A stretch of DNA of 64,000 bases from Ascidia mentula. Lineage: Eukaryota; Chordata; Ascidiacea; Phlebobranchia; Ascidiidae. The position numbers were made by a program, and so were the translations under genes. Below are positions 48,790 through 61,500 of the stretch, piece by piece. The notes below the pieces were generated by a model. That model saw nothing but the letters and a program-made list of their open reading frames with translations. It was not told the origin of the DNA and searched no databases. Position 1 is the first letter of the stretch. Each line of letters begins with the position of its first letter. The DNA lies in NCBI GenBank assembly GCA_947561715.1, contig OX387202.1, forward strand, positions 15,017,001 to 15,081,000, written 5' to 3'.

Positions 48790-50205
48790 CTAATAACAGC
48801 AGGCACTGCTTGCACCAACAAGTGGGGTTTTGTCGGTCGACTGTGAGTCACCAGCGTGAGAAACTTCGAGTCTGCGGTTTCGTGACGACAGAAAGCAAGT
48901 CAGCACGAGGCCCAACGATATACACCCACACTGGAAAAGAAGGACTCCAAGACTACTATACGTATCGAACACAATTCTCCCGATAAACGCCTCAACCATG
49001 CCAATCGTTGTTTGTATTCCTGTCATATAAATATTGGCAAGCGATTCGTCAACCGGATAGGTCGACTGGGTGACCATCTCCAAAAACACGACAACAGCGG
49101 CTCCAGACGAGAGTCCAAAAAAAGCGTTGCCGACAAACATGCCTGTTACTTGTTTGAAAACAACACAAACCGTAATTGCTACCGAAGAAAGAAGAACGGC
49201 TACAACAGCGCATATTGCCAGCAGTTTGTAGCCTTTGTAAAGGTCAACCGCTTTTCCAAAAGCGAAAACGCCTATGAAGGATCCCACGCTGTACATACTC
49301 ATTATGTAGCCGCTAAGCTTGTGTGGTGCTACCCCTTTTACGTGGTCATGGGCGCGCTTAACTATCTCCGACATCATCATGTTTTCCAGCAAAATAATTT
49401 GGAAAATTAGACCCATGTTTAAGCATAGGAATACGTAGGAATAGTTTGTAAACAGGAGCTTTGTCTCTTTCCAAAAATCCTTAGATTCCACTTTATTATC
49501 GACTTCGTGCAAGACCTTCAGTTCTTGTGCGTATGTAGGTGGAGTTGGTGGAGTGCTCGTAAAAAACAGGGCAAAAAATATGGTCGCCACGGCTGATATT
49601 CCCAAAAAAGCTCCATACATTATTTGCAAATGGTGTTGGGCCGAATTTAACTTGATCGCCAGACTAAAATTTCCTGTACTGTTTGAGGACCCACTTGTCG
49701 AAAACACAAGGTAAGAAGGCAGGACGTACCCGGAGCCATCGCCAAGGTATATCGCGATAATGTTCACTGCGATTGCGGTTCCAACCTGGTTTTCAGGAAA
49801 CCACAAGGCAGCGAAAGTGGATGGTATGACCACTCCTATAATTTCCGCCACACCAGTAAGAACTTGTCCAATTACAATCAACACCAATAATGAACTGCTT
49901 ATGAAAGATAGGGTAACAAACAAAAGCCCAACAGTAGATGAAAGACCCACCAACAAAACAAGACCTCTAAGTCCCAGTTTTTCTTTGAACACCAGCCAAG
50001 CCAAGGGCACGGTTATAAATATTCCGCCTATATTTCTTGCATTGGTAATCCAATCCACAGTCGCGTGTGTAGTGTTGAAAAACTCCACGTAGAAACCGCT
50101 CACTTGACCGTAGCTTCCGAATGATATTCCGGCGAAGTATTGCAGAACGGCCAGCCCACCGAGGAAGGCCCACCTTCGTTTGTACAACTGGCTATTGCTA
50201 TCCAT
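48790..50205 (-). CDS. SLC49/FLVCR-like transporter, copy 3, 471 aa, mosaic
   Basis: Intronless, ATG at 50205, stop at 48790, intact. Residues 1 to about 280 follow copy 1 at nearly all diagnostic sites (SFGSYGQ, NIGGIF, GLLFVTLS, YLGDGSG, LPSYLV, KLNSAQ). About 285-310 follow copy 2 (HDHVKGVAPHKL, VGSFIG), about 333-385 copy 1 again (VVAVLLSS, EMVTQS), and from about 404 to the end copy 2 (VEAFIGR, TYSSLG, SLGLVL, HAGDSQS). The DNA just past the stop and in the proximal 5' flank is also copy-2 type, while beyond 50474 it is copy-1 type. This is the signature of gene conversion or unequal crossing over. Function as for copy 1. Confidence 0.8.
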   Translation of the reverse strand: MDSNSQLYKRRWAFLGGLAVLQYFAGISFGSYGQVSGFYVEFFNTTHATVDWITNARNIGGIFITVPLAWLVFKEKLGLRGLVLLVGLSSTVGLLFVTLSFISSSLLVLIVIGQVLTGVAEIIGVVIPSTFAALWFPENQVGTAIAVNIIAIYLGDGSGYVLPSYLVFSTSGSSNSTGNFSLAIKLNSAQHHLQIMYGAFLGISAVATIFFALFFTSTPPTPPTYAQELKVLHEVDNKVESKDFWKETKLLFTNYSYVFLCLNMGLIFQIILLENMMMSEIVKRAHDHVKGVAPHKLSGYIMSMYSVGSFIGVFAFGKAVDLYKGYKLLAICAVVAVLLSSVAITVCVVFKQVTGMFVGNAFFGLSSGAAVVVFLEMVTQSTYPVDESLANIYMTGIQTTIGMVEAFIGRIVFDTYSSLGVLLFQCGCISLGLVLTCFLSSRNRRLEVSHAGDSQSTDKTPLVGASSACCY

Positions 50206-53200
50206 AGTTACCAATATTTCCTTCTAGTGAAATCAATGTATTGACAAATGTGTAAATTGGTTGTAGTTCTAGTCAAGGTATTTAACACATTTACTATACG
50301 CTACACTTCAGCAACATGGCAATCTGCAACTCAGGGGTGTTATTAGTACGGAGTCCATGGGTAGATTTTTCTCCGTTCTGTCAGCACACTGTTATGGTTT
50401 GCGTTCCAAATATTTTGCACCTAGGCGGGTCCTTAATCGCGCGATGCGAAGCGTACACATTTTTTGTTCGTAGAAGTAAGATGGAATCAAGTAGTTTCTC
50501 AAACTGGTAATGGGTTCTGAATGCTACTTAACCTTGACTGTACAGATCACTGTAACTGTTTTAACTCAGTAAGATATTGCAATGTTAGTTTTATGACTAA
50601 ATTGCCATTTGATAAATTACAATCACTTTCATCCTGCTACTGGTGGCACTATGCAAAGTTTACTGTATTTTGTAGCGTCTGTGCATTCAATATCAGAGGT
50701 TTGCTGTGCGGCCATTTTGACGCTATACGCTTGATTCACCCTTTGATTCTACGTACGTTAAAGTTAATTAGCATTTATGTTGAAAAAAATCCAGAAAATT
50801 AAAATGTACATATGCGTTTTTCGGTGTTAAAGTCACGAAAACTGCATTGCGCTGAAACTGCATTTAGGAAATTACTCTGGCGTACACAATGTTCCCGGCA
50901 ACTAGTTGAAGAATAGTTGAGGAGTTCAAAAGGAAGCGTGAACCATTCAATACAAAAAGAACAACCCGAAAACGACCGTTGATCCCACAGTTATTTTTCG
51001 CGCCTAGCAGTTATGGCAAATGAGCAGGAAGTTTACAACTCCATATGCATTTTATTTAAATTCATATGTCGCAATCAACTGTTACGTCATACGCGCAATA
51101 ATAATGGCGGTTTATCAAACGATTGTCTAATAGTTAATGGACCGAATTTGACACTTGCAAATCCAATACGAAAAAAATACAGATAAAGGTTTTTGTTTTT
51201 TAATCGACAGAACAGCTCGAACACGCGTGTTTCACAGCAATAAGCTTGCTAGGCCATATCGCTCAACATGGGGCGTTTTGAAATTCTAACTTTTCAAGGA
51301 AATGTGTTAAAATTACATTATTTTTGCAGATGATTGTTGCAAATCAAAAGATTTTGCATCCCTTATAAAATGAGTTTAGGACTCACGGAAACCAGACAAT
51401 TACAGTACATAACTCACTATGCTGCGCCTATATATTATACACTATATCGAGACTGTAGCAATACACGCATGTTTCTTAACCCAATTCTTCACACACAGAT
51501 AGACCGAAGGCGGAGTTTGGCTTTTCTGCGGAAATTTAACAGCTTTCTGGCATCCGGCTTGATGACAGACCTATTTTTCTTGTTGAATATTCATTCTCAC
51601 TTCCTTCTGGCAATCTCTCTGTCACCCGTATGGACCCGACATTTACTAACCAGCTGGCACGCGGTACAAATTACTCGCCTACGTCACTAACCCGCTTGGA
51701 ACAATTTAAAGTTACGCCGCCTGATATTGCAACGTCTCTACCTAATTAATTTAACAAGTCTGCTCTCGGAGTAAAATTTAGTAGCTGTAATAAAGAACCC
51801 ACAAGGCAGAATTTACTTCAGTTATAGCAGCCGGACGATCTATTTAAACGCTGCAAGACTCATAGGTTTTTTCATCTAAACTTCTCAATTTGTGGTCATT
51901 TATCAAAGCAAAATCACAATAGACGCTCTAACTAAACTAATCGACTTGCAATTAGTAACGAAAGCTGTAAACACGTCACAAACTACTGCTGTCTGGACCA
52001 CCGCCTTGAAGAAAGAGTTTGTTTTAATTATGTCGGCACCGAATGAAGTTATTTCTCTTTGAGTTAGAGATGGCAAAGCGAAATTACAAACGTTTGTACA
52101 ACACCACTAAGCGGCTTGCATCGAAATCCTCCCAAACACATAAACAAAAGCACACATAATACGTCAATCATATGCAAAGCTTGCAAGTCTAATTCCATTC
52201 ACACAAGATCGCTTTGCAGTCACATGCGAATATTCAACTTTATGATTTTTGTTGATTTAAGATATTCGACCGAATGAGGGTAACGTCAATTTTTTACGTT
52301 TGCTTGAGGCTAAGTCAGTTTTAAATTGCTCAACACAACCCCACTTTTCGACGCATGACGCAGTAGTCCGATATTAAACAGTAAACACAAGCAGCGACTT
52401 AAACACATGATTCCACTGCAATGACAATTGAGTTAAACTTCTGATGGTAAACAAAGGCGACGGATTGTCTTTAAATAAATGAGTCATTCGCCCATGGTTT
52501 CCGTACTATATATGTTTAAGTTTGAGAGGGACGCTTTAAGTCTGTTGGAAAACCACTCCAGTCTAAAAAAAAAGATACACTTTTGTACAATATTAACACA
52601 GGATAAGAGATTGGGCCATACACCTGTCATTGACCTTTTTGTTTTTTTGTTATTTGAACAAGACGATGATGGCCGACAGACAAAGGCTGGACAGTGGCAT
52701 GACTTGTCCGCATTTGAGAGTGGAAATGTCCTGCTCCAAGGCAGTTCCTGGACAATAAAAAATTCTAATTCTCTAGTTTGGCGAAATATATAGGAAACCG
52801 TCGGTGATTCTAATTCTACACTGCTTTGGAAAAACGTTTAAATTTCTGTTGTTAATGCATGTCTGGCTACATTGTAGGCTGCAACAAACCCAGGCATGTC
52901 ATTCGAATTATTAAAGATGATTTATTCAAAACACTTAATGCAAAAACACAACTTATTTTACAGCAGACATTTTTGAAAGCTGTTACGGCTACCGACAAAA
53001 AATAGTAAAGGTTGATTTCACTGTAAATTTAAAACATATTTGCCGCAGTCAAAGAATCTTGCGATTTTTGAATGCATCAACAATTGCAAATCGGACACGT
53101 TTTTTACTGCGGAAGATGCTATACACCGAGTCACAAAGTTTTTGCCAAATTTGATCCACATATAATTTGGTGTAGTATTTAGTGTGTAAAGGTGGTTGGT

Positions 53201-56048
53201 TCACACCTAACCAAAATTTGCACAGGGTACTATTTCACTCAAAACTTAAATGTGGAACAAATTTGGAGAAAAATTGTGACCTGGTGTAGTATTATTTTTA
53301 TTTTACAGCAGGAAACGTTTTTTGAGTAACACATTGTCTAAAGATTAGACGATTCAGATCAGACCTCTCTTACAATTCAACTCGATGCCATTCTGACTAG
53401 CAATAAAATGTTTTGACTTCGTGGAATCCACCTAACCAGCAACACTTCTTTCGCGTGACACAAGTTAACCTTCAATTCAATTTTAATTGTTGCTACAACA
53501 ACTTTGTGTCCACGCTTCTAGTTTTAGAATACATGTTTGGCTTTTTATTAAAGCATCTTCAGTTCTACAAACAAAATAAACAGAAAAGACATAGTTAAAT
53601 GCTAAAATGATAATACGATAAAACTGGCCGAATAGTAGAAACCTTTGGTGCTAACATACTGGACGGCGTCCTGCTCAGATATTACAAGTGGCCTACTTTT
53701 ACATCACCACAGGCATCCATTGGTTATTCAGGCGAAACAACGATAAAAAGATTTAAAATAAAGAAATAAAATAAAATGAAATGGGCGGGGCTCACGTAAC
53801 TGACGGTAAAATTAATTTTTGAATGTTGATTTTTGCGTTTAAGTTTTTGTGCCATTTGTCCTCGTATATGTCCAATTGGTCCATGGGCGGTTGTTGTAAA
53901 AACACCACAGAGTACCATTTAGCTAACTTTGGTCTTTCGCTGAGTTGTGGGTGGTGGTGTACTTCGTAACGGCGGAGTAATGCACTTTTGTCACCCGTGG
54001 CACTGGTGTTAAAGTTCTCCACATTTTTCGATGTTGGTTCCATCTGGTGGAAAACTTATTCTTAGTTTGTCCCGCATACTTATCATGGGATATTCCGTTC
54101 TGACTATTTCGATACTGAAAGTTGAAATTGGACAACTCAACTCTTGGATTTGTTATTTGATGTCTGTCAAGTTTTTCCATCTTAATAAAAGATTGTTTAT
54201 TCTGAAATGATGTCAGATATATACGGAGTTTTCTGAATATAGTACACGCATCTACAATATGCACAGTTATGATGGAATCTGTAATGTGTACTGTACTAAA
54301 CTTCTTTTCCGCAAAAAGTGTAAATAGGCTAGGTTGGTGGTGATTCAAAGTACTGTGGCACTCTTTTATGTCTAATAACCAGAAAGATAGCATTCTTTGA
54401 CTGCATTTTCCACATTATGCTAAACGGTCACGAAACGGAAACGCATGCGGTTTTGCGCCTGTTCGTTCGTGCCTAGTATATGATCGGGCTATGTTTTCAG
54501 GCTTTGTACGAAAGTGGCCATGGAACGTAGTATTAGTTTCAGTTATAGCAGCCGGCCGAACTCATACGAAACGTTGCAGCATCATCGAAAATAATACATT
54601 TGGTAAATTGATCTTCAGTCAGCATTATACATCATTATATTGGATCAGACTTATTTGTGGATCAAGATTGCCGAAATCTTTGCGACCTGGTGTAGTAGTA
54701 TTTTTATTTTACAGTAGGCCACGTTTATTGCGCGTCACGTGCTTGGCTGAGCCAATAGGGTGTGAAGCCGTCATCGCCTTTTTCCATCTCAACACACAGA
54801 AAACACGTTCTAAGAAACATTAGAGTTTCCTTTGGGATTGTGTCAGTCACATATGTGATCAGTCATTTGCTTATATTACATCCGCTGTTGATATTATAAT
54901 ATAGTCATAGTTGGTAATTAACACCAGCAGTGAACTTGAAGTAGCTTAGCCAGTTGTACAGCATACTATTAACCTAGCCCTATAGCAGAACCAATTGGCT
55001 GGTTTGTCGTGATTTAGTTTGCAGCATCAGCGTATGTTACACATTAAGCCACCAAAGCATATTTGATAAACGTTGAGGTTTGGTACGAGTGGTATTATGA
55101 TTTGTAGATACCTCTGACACGTTATAGTGGCATGGCAAACGCCTTGTTTCAATCCAGCGTTTTTTTTATTTACTAAGTCCACCAGGCGAAAAACGTATTT
55201 ACAAAATTTAAAATGAAGCTGTTGACCTCACGCCTAGTTAGATATGCAACACGTAAAAATCAGTAGTTTTGAGCTTACCGTTAGGCCTGTAGACATCATT
55301 GAAAAATATACATTTGGTAAATTGATATTCAGTCAGGTTTATACATCATATGATATTGGAGATAGCTGCAGGTATTTTATCTGGTAATAATTAACGGTTT
55401 CTTTATTCTTGTACGTTTACTTGAACCCATTGTAAACTTTGTGAAGAGACCAAGAAATAATTAATAATTAATAATTACCAGGACTAGACTAAATTATTGC
55501 ACAATCCTTCAGGATATTTATTATGATAATATATATATATTTCGCTCTTGTCAGGGCATCATCAGTATTCTAAAAACAACAAATATTGAAAACAAAATTC
55601 AAACGCGCACATGTAGACAGTTCGCAGCAGTTAACTTGCAGCAAGCAGAAAAGGAAAAACGCTGTTATGTTTGCAGTTTGCTCTGAAGTGAAATTAGAAG
55701 CACCAACGCCCAGGTGGATAAAAACGTTTTGCAGATAAAACAAAAGGTTGTGGATGGAAGTGTAACCAAATGGCAAAATATTTGCAAGGGCAAATATCAA
55801 GATTTCAGCGTACGGTATTGCCCAGAGTAGGATGAACACAACGTTTTGTTTTTATCTGTTAAACGTTTGTCGACATTAAGTGCATACAATTTGTATATCA
55901 CTTTCCTTTTCAATGACCTAATTCTTATACTGATTTGCTGGAATATGCTACTGATCGCAACCTTTCTGGGTAAACAGCATAACTTAAAAGAGGTGGTGCT
56001 GGGTACATGTAACTAATGTATGTTCAACAAATCCTTAGTTGAACAGAT
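50206..56048. other. Region between transporter 3 and FUT8-like copy B
   Basis: Copy-2-type promoter sequence to about 50,460, then duplicate copy B from 50474. It holds the empty site of the CACTAG-ended transposon (51738), the second inverted-repeat element (53124-53286), a broken copy of the unidentified minus-strand frame, and the first of the repeated FUT8 promoter units from about 54466. Confidence 0.5.
53792..54181 (-). pseudogene. Second copy of the unidentified 129-aa frame, broken
   Basis: Aligns with 34797-35186. The C-terminal part (WYSVVFLQQPPMDQLDIYED, end LILPSV) is unchanged, but the reading frame is no longer continuous. If this was a gene, copy B is probably inactive, or the intact look of copy A is accidental. 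Confidence 0.3.
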
Positions 56049-56128
56049 ATGTCTTACGTGACAAAAACAATTTTATTGGGGATAGTTGTCATGGTTTTGT
56101 TCTCAATATTTTCCCATCTGTATTGGAG
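56049..56128 (+). other. Extra first exon 1 of FUT8-like copy B
   Basis: ATG to donor GTAAGC, 80 nt, same phase 2 end as the true first exon. Encodes MSYVTKTILLGIVVMVLF and SIFSHLYW; Thr replaces Pro at residue 5. Could be an alternative promoter/exon or an unused duplicate. Confidence 0.65.
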
Positions 56129-56871
56129 GTAAGCTTCAGTTGTATAAATTTGCATTGACACAGTTTCTAGTGCACTTTTTTACAATTTTTTGTTGGCCTA
56201 ATTTAGTACTGTGGTTATATAGTCTTCTATTTTTTGTGGATTTACTTAAATTGTCTCATTGCCTTTTTTATTGCGGTATTCAAAAGTTTTACTAATTTTA
56301 TTACAACCCAGCAGTAATTAGTAAATACGCAGTGTTGGAGTCATTCGTACGTCATAGTGAGTTAACATAAATCCTACGCATAATCCTACGAAAAGTTACT
56401 CACCAATTCACCAACGCGCTTGGAACAATTTAAAGTTACGCCACCTGATATAGCAACACTCATTCTGATAAAATAAATAAGTCTGCTCACAAAGTCCAAA
56501 TACGGTAGTCTACAGTAAGACCACGCAGAGCAGACTTAGCTTCAGTAATAACAGCCGGCCGAACTCACATGAAACGCTGCAGCATCATCGAAAAAAGTAC
56601 ATTTGGTAAATCGATCTTCAGTCATGCTTATACATCATTATATTGGATCAGACTTATATGTGGATCAAGTTTGGCGAAATCTTTGTGACCTGGTCTATAG
56701 TAGTATTTTTATTTTAAATCACTTTCCTTTTCAATGAGATTATTCTCATACAGATTTGCTGGAGAGTAGGCTATTACTGATCGCAATTTTTTCGGGTAAA
56801 CAGCACAACCTAAAAGAGGTAGTGGGTATATGTAGCAGATGTGTGTTCAACAAATCCTTAGTTGAACAGAT

Positions 56872-56951
56872 ATGTCTTACGTGCCCAAAACAATTTTATT
56901 GGGGATAGTTGTCATGGTTTTGTTCTCCATATTTTCCCATCTGTATTGGAG
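56872..56951 (+). other. Extra first exon 2 of FUT8-like copy B
   Basis: ATG to donor GTAAGC, 80 nt, encoding MSYVPKTILLGIVVMVLF and SIFSHLYW, identical in protein to exon 1 of copy A. Usable in splicing terms with exon 2 at 59613. Confidence 0.65.
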
Positions 56952-58527
56952 GTAAGCTTCAGTTGTATAAATCTGCACTGACACAGTTTCTGGTGCACTT
57001 TTTTACAGTTTTTCGCTGGACATATTTATACTACTGTGGTTATATAGTCTTTGTTCGGGCCGAGTATTCGATCGGGCCATGTTTTCAGGCTATGTGCGAA
57101 AGTGGCCATGGAAACGTAGTATTAGTTTCAGTTATAGCAGCCGGCCGAACTCCCACGAAACGTTGCAGCATAAATAATACATTTGGTAAATTGATCTTCA
57201 GTCAGGATTTTACATCATTAGCCAATATTGGATCAGACTTATATGTGGATCAAGTTTGGCGAAATCTGTGCGACCTTGGTGTGGTAGTATTTTTATTTCA
57301 CAGCAGGCCACGTTTATTGCGCGTCACGCGCTTGACTGAGCCAATAGGGTGTGAAGGCGCCGTCATCGCCTTTTTCCGCCTCAACACACAGAAAACACGT
57401 TCTAAGAAACATTAGAGTTTCCTTTGGGATTGTGCAAGTCACATATGTGATCAGTCATTTGCTTATATTACATCCGCTGTTGATATTATAATATAGTCAT
57501 AGTTGGTAATTAACACCAGCAGTGAACTTGAAGTAGCTTAGCCAGTTGTACAGCATACTATTAACCTAGCCGTATAGCAGAACCAATTTGCTGGTTTGTC
57601 GTGATTTTGTTTGCAGCATCAGCGTATGTTACATATTAAGCCACCAAAGCATATTTGATAAACGTTGAGGTCTGGTACGAGTGGTATTATGATTTGTAGA
57701 TACCTCTGACACGTTATAGTGGCAAGGCAAACGCCTTGTTTCAATCCAGCGTTTTTTTCATTTTCTAGTTCACCAGGCGAAAAACGTATTTACAAAGTTT
57801 AATATGAAGCTGTTGAACTCATGCCTGGTTAGATATGCAACACGTAAAAATCAGTAGTTTTGAGCTTACCGTTAGGCTTGTAGACATCATTGAAAAATAT
57901 ACATTTGGTAAATTGATATTCAGTCAGGTTTATACATCATATGATATTGGAGATAGCTGCAGGTATTTTATCTGGTAATAATTAACGGTTTCTTTATTCT
58001 TGTACGTTTACTTGAACCCATTGCAAACTTGGTGAAGAGCCCAAGAAATAATTAATAATTAATGATTACCAGGACTAGACTAAATTATTGCACAATCCTT
58101 CAGGATATTTATTATGAGAATATATATATATTTCGCTTTTGTCAGGGCATCATCAGTATTCTAAAAACAACAAATATTGAAAACAAAATTCAAACGCGCA
58201 CATGTAGACAGTTCGCAGCAGTTAACTTGCAGCAAGCAGAAAAGGAAAAACGCTGTTATGTTTGCAGTTTGCTCTGAAGTGAAATTAGAAGCACCAACGC
58301 CCAGGTGGATAAAAACGTTTTGCAGATAAAACAAAAGGTTGTGGATGGAAGTGTAACCAAATGCATAAAATTCGTATTTCAATTTCGTTTCCAATGAGAT
58401 AAATATTATATTGATTTGCTGGAATAGGCTACTGATCGCAACTTTTTCTGGGTAAACAGCATAACCTAAAAGAGGTGTTGGGTACATGTAGCTAATGTAT
58501 GTTCAACAAATCCTTAGTTGAACAGAT

Positions 58528-61500
58528 ATGTCTTACGTGCCAAAAACAATTTTATTGGGGATAGTTGTCATGGTTTTGTTCTCCATATTTTCCCATCTGT
58601 ATTGGAGGTAAGCTTCAGTTGTATAAATTTGCACTGACACAGTTTCTAGTGTACTTTTTTGCAGTTTTTCGCTGGACTAATTTAGTACTGTGGGTATACA
58701 ATCTTATTTTTTTGTGTTAAGAAACTTGTTACAGACTTGGTTTTCAAAGCACTTGTAATAGCACGAGCTTTCTAAAGTTACTACTTGCTTTCTAAGGTGC
58801 GTCTATTTGCACAACATTCGTGTATCAACCACTAATTTTAAAAAACATAAGAACATCTTATCTACTGGCAAGCTGCAGACAGGGTGTGTACACGCACTGT
58901 TTCGACCTGTGAGGTCTCATCATTGCAGCTGTTGCAGTGGCACTGCGCTAGCTTTTACATTAGCAGGCACACTAGATTCCACTTTGTGGTACCTGTCCGG
59001 TCAACGTCGATCTGTTGGGTACCCTATACTGAGTACCAAACAACAGAGACGAACCACTGTGGAGCGCACTATGGCCAAACGGATCTGCTTGGTAACCGAT
59101 AGCGCTAAAGGCAAAACACCAATGCAATATATGCGATATGAGATTTACTAACACAGTAGATACATCCTGTCTGTAGATTGGCAATATTATTATGGCTTTT
59201 TTTGCACATATCTTATCTACTGTGTTAGTAAATCTCATATCGTTCAAAAAAATATCACAAAAACGTCCCTCAATCGACAGCAAAATTATTTTTGATAGAT
59301 CGCAATGGTCCCTGAAGGGCCCATGGACCCTAGACTGAGACAAAGTACGGCGGGCGTTAAACCTGTGTCTTAAGAGAAAATAATGGGCCGAGAAAAAAGA
59401 TGACGACAAAAATTTATCCATAATTTCAGGCGAACATATGGTGTTCGTGGGCGACCTTTCATACAATTCCCTTAAAATTTAATGTGCCCTAATGGCCCCA
59501 AATTTTATCGGCGTACCGACTGAACCCCCATTTCGTGGGGCCCGGTGAAGGGTTCCGATTTGAGCAAACATTTTAATACGCATTCAAAGCAAAAATTATG
59601 ATTTGTTTTTAGGATTGACGATGGGACAAAGTTTCGGGTCCCCAATAACAAAGTCCATGAAACCAACAGTACAATTCTCTCACACACAGCAGGTATCATC
59701 CACATTGCCATTTACAAAACATGTATTGGATATTTTTTATAGTGAGCTGCATACAGGGCCACTGTATCGACCTAATAGGCCTCACCAGTGCAGCTATGCT
59801 GTGACCAACAACGATCTTGTCAGGCAAGCAAGACTGTCATGTCGAAACAGTGGCCTTGTGGCTTGAATAGAACAGTTTTATAGTGAAAAGCAAACTGTAT
59901 CCTTTTCTGTTGAAAGTTTTGAACAAAACAACATCCAATGACGACCGGGAATTGGTGCTCACGGCTTTGGCTGACTTCGTCCAACGGAGGTTGCACGTAC
60001 TTCAGGTATTCTTGCTGATAACTAAGTTTGTATGGTAGATGATAAAAGCATTTACCTTGAGACTGAAACCGCCCACGGCACAAGACAAGCTTTGTTTACC
60101 GTACAGATTATTTAGGCTGAGCAGCTTCTGTTAAGAGAGATTGACAATGCGTTGTAACAAGATATACTGCCTCTTGTGTTGGCCCCGGTGAACACGTGCT
60201 TGAATGGGGCCGGTACTCAGGCGTAATCAGGTCCCGCGGTTCCGCAATTTACCACAAAGACATCCCAAAACACGAAAGGTTATACGAATTGATATTTTGG
60301 CCCGGCATTCGTTTCGGGTGCCAAGTTCTTGTGTTTTGGCAGGTCTTTATGGAAAATTGGAACCCCCTTAGAATCCAGGGTCCCAATTTCCTGCCATGTT
60401 GCTGACCTTCTGCATATGTTTTTCTTTAAGAACCCGCGGGAATGTTCGCTAGCACGAAAATACATCTGTCGAATCCACGCGACCTGTGGTCTTGGCTGCA
60501 CCATACACCACATTGCCCCTTGCTTCTTCAACGCTGTTGGGATGAATCGAACTCTGGTCGTTGAACTTGTGAGATTCGAATACGGCACCAAGGACGGCAT
60601 GAGCCTCGTTTACAAACCGCTGAGCGAAACTTGTCGAAATGTGGACGATCGGGATTCCGGCGTTGACGTAAAAGGTATGAATAATCTTAGGCTGACGTAA
60701 AAGGGAATATATATATAATTAACAATAAAAACCCACTATTGGTCATTGATATCACCGTCGGGGTCACCAACACCTTTGCAATGATTTACGATTTATGGCA
60801 GTTGTTCTCAATCGTTTTCATGGACCCTTTTAGCAAACATTCAAAGATAAATTATCCCCGCCCCTATTTCATCCAAACGTCCAATTACATTTCAAACGCA
60901 ATTTCTCCCTCGCAAATACAAAATTCCCCCTTGTGGGTGATTCCCCGTGCTGGAGGACCCCTGATTTAGAGCATTTCTATGTAAGATATCGAATGCTAAA
61001 TTACGTGCTGCGGTTATTGTTGTGTGTTGTTCATTTCATAGACAAAACTGCAACATTGTCCCAAACTGTTATCCATCATGTCCACGGAAATTACAAGCCT
61101 TTTACCCCGTGGACTCCGTTTACAATTCCCGATGTCCTTTTGCAAGCACTGTTGGGAGCACACGATGCCCCAGACCTGTGGTGGATGGGCCAACTTCTCG
61201 CATATATTACAAGACTGAACTCTGAAGCACAGCTAACACTCAAAAAGTTGACAGAAAAGCTTGACTTCATTCATCCAATTGTAGGGTAAGAATGCATGTT
61301 AATATGTTCCTGTAATATTTTCCTGAAGAGTTTAAAGCGAAACGAAAACTCAAAATCTATAGTTTCATGATTTACTAGAGAACTTCATATTTTATCACGG
61401 AAAGAAGAGTTTGATTTCTTTGAATCGCCTGTATAGTCTCTATGGCTCACAGAGACTCAGTAACGGATTAGTACAAAATATGATAAATAGTCGTAAGTCG

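Larger units (their letters stand above)
54466..58620 (+). repeat. Triplicated promoter/exon-1 unit of FUT8-like copy B
   Basis: Where copy A has one stretch of about 1.4 kb (35470-36851), copy B has three partial units ending in near-identical first exons at 56049-56128, 56872-56951 and 58528-58607. Unit starts are marked by GATCGGG(C)(T/C)ATGTTTTCAGG at about 54483 and 57075; the middle unit is shorter. Units 1 and 3 share a segment (about 55290-55590 and 57880-58190) that copy A lacks. Confidence 0.8.
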
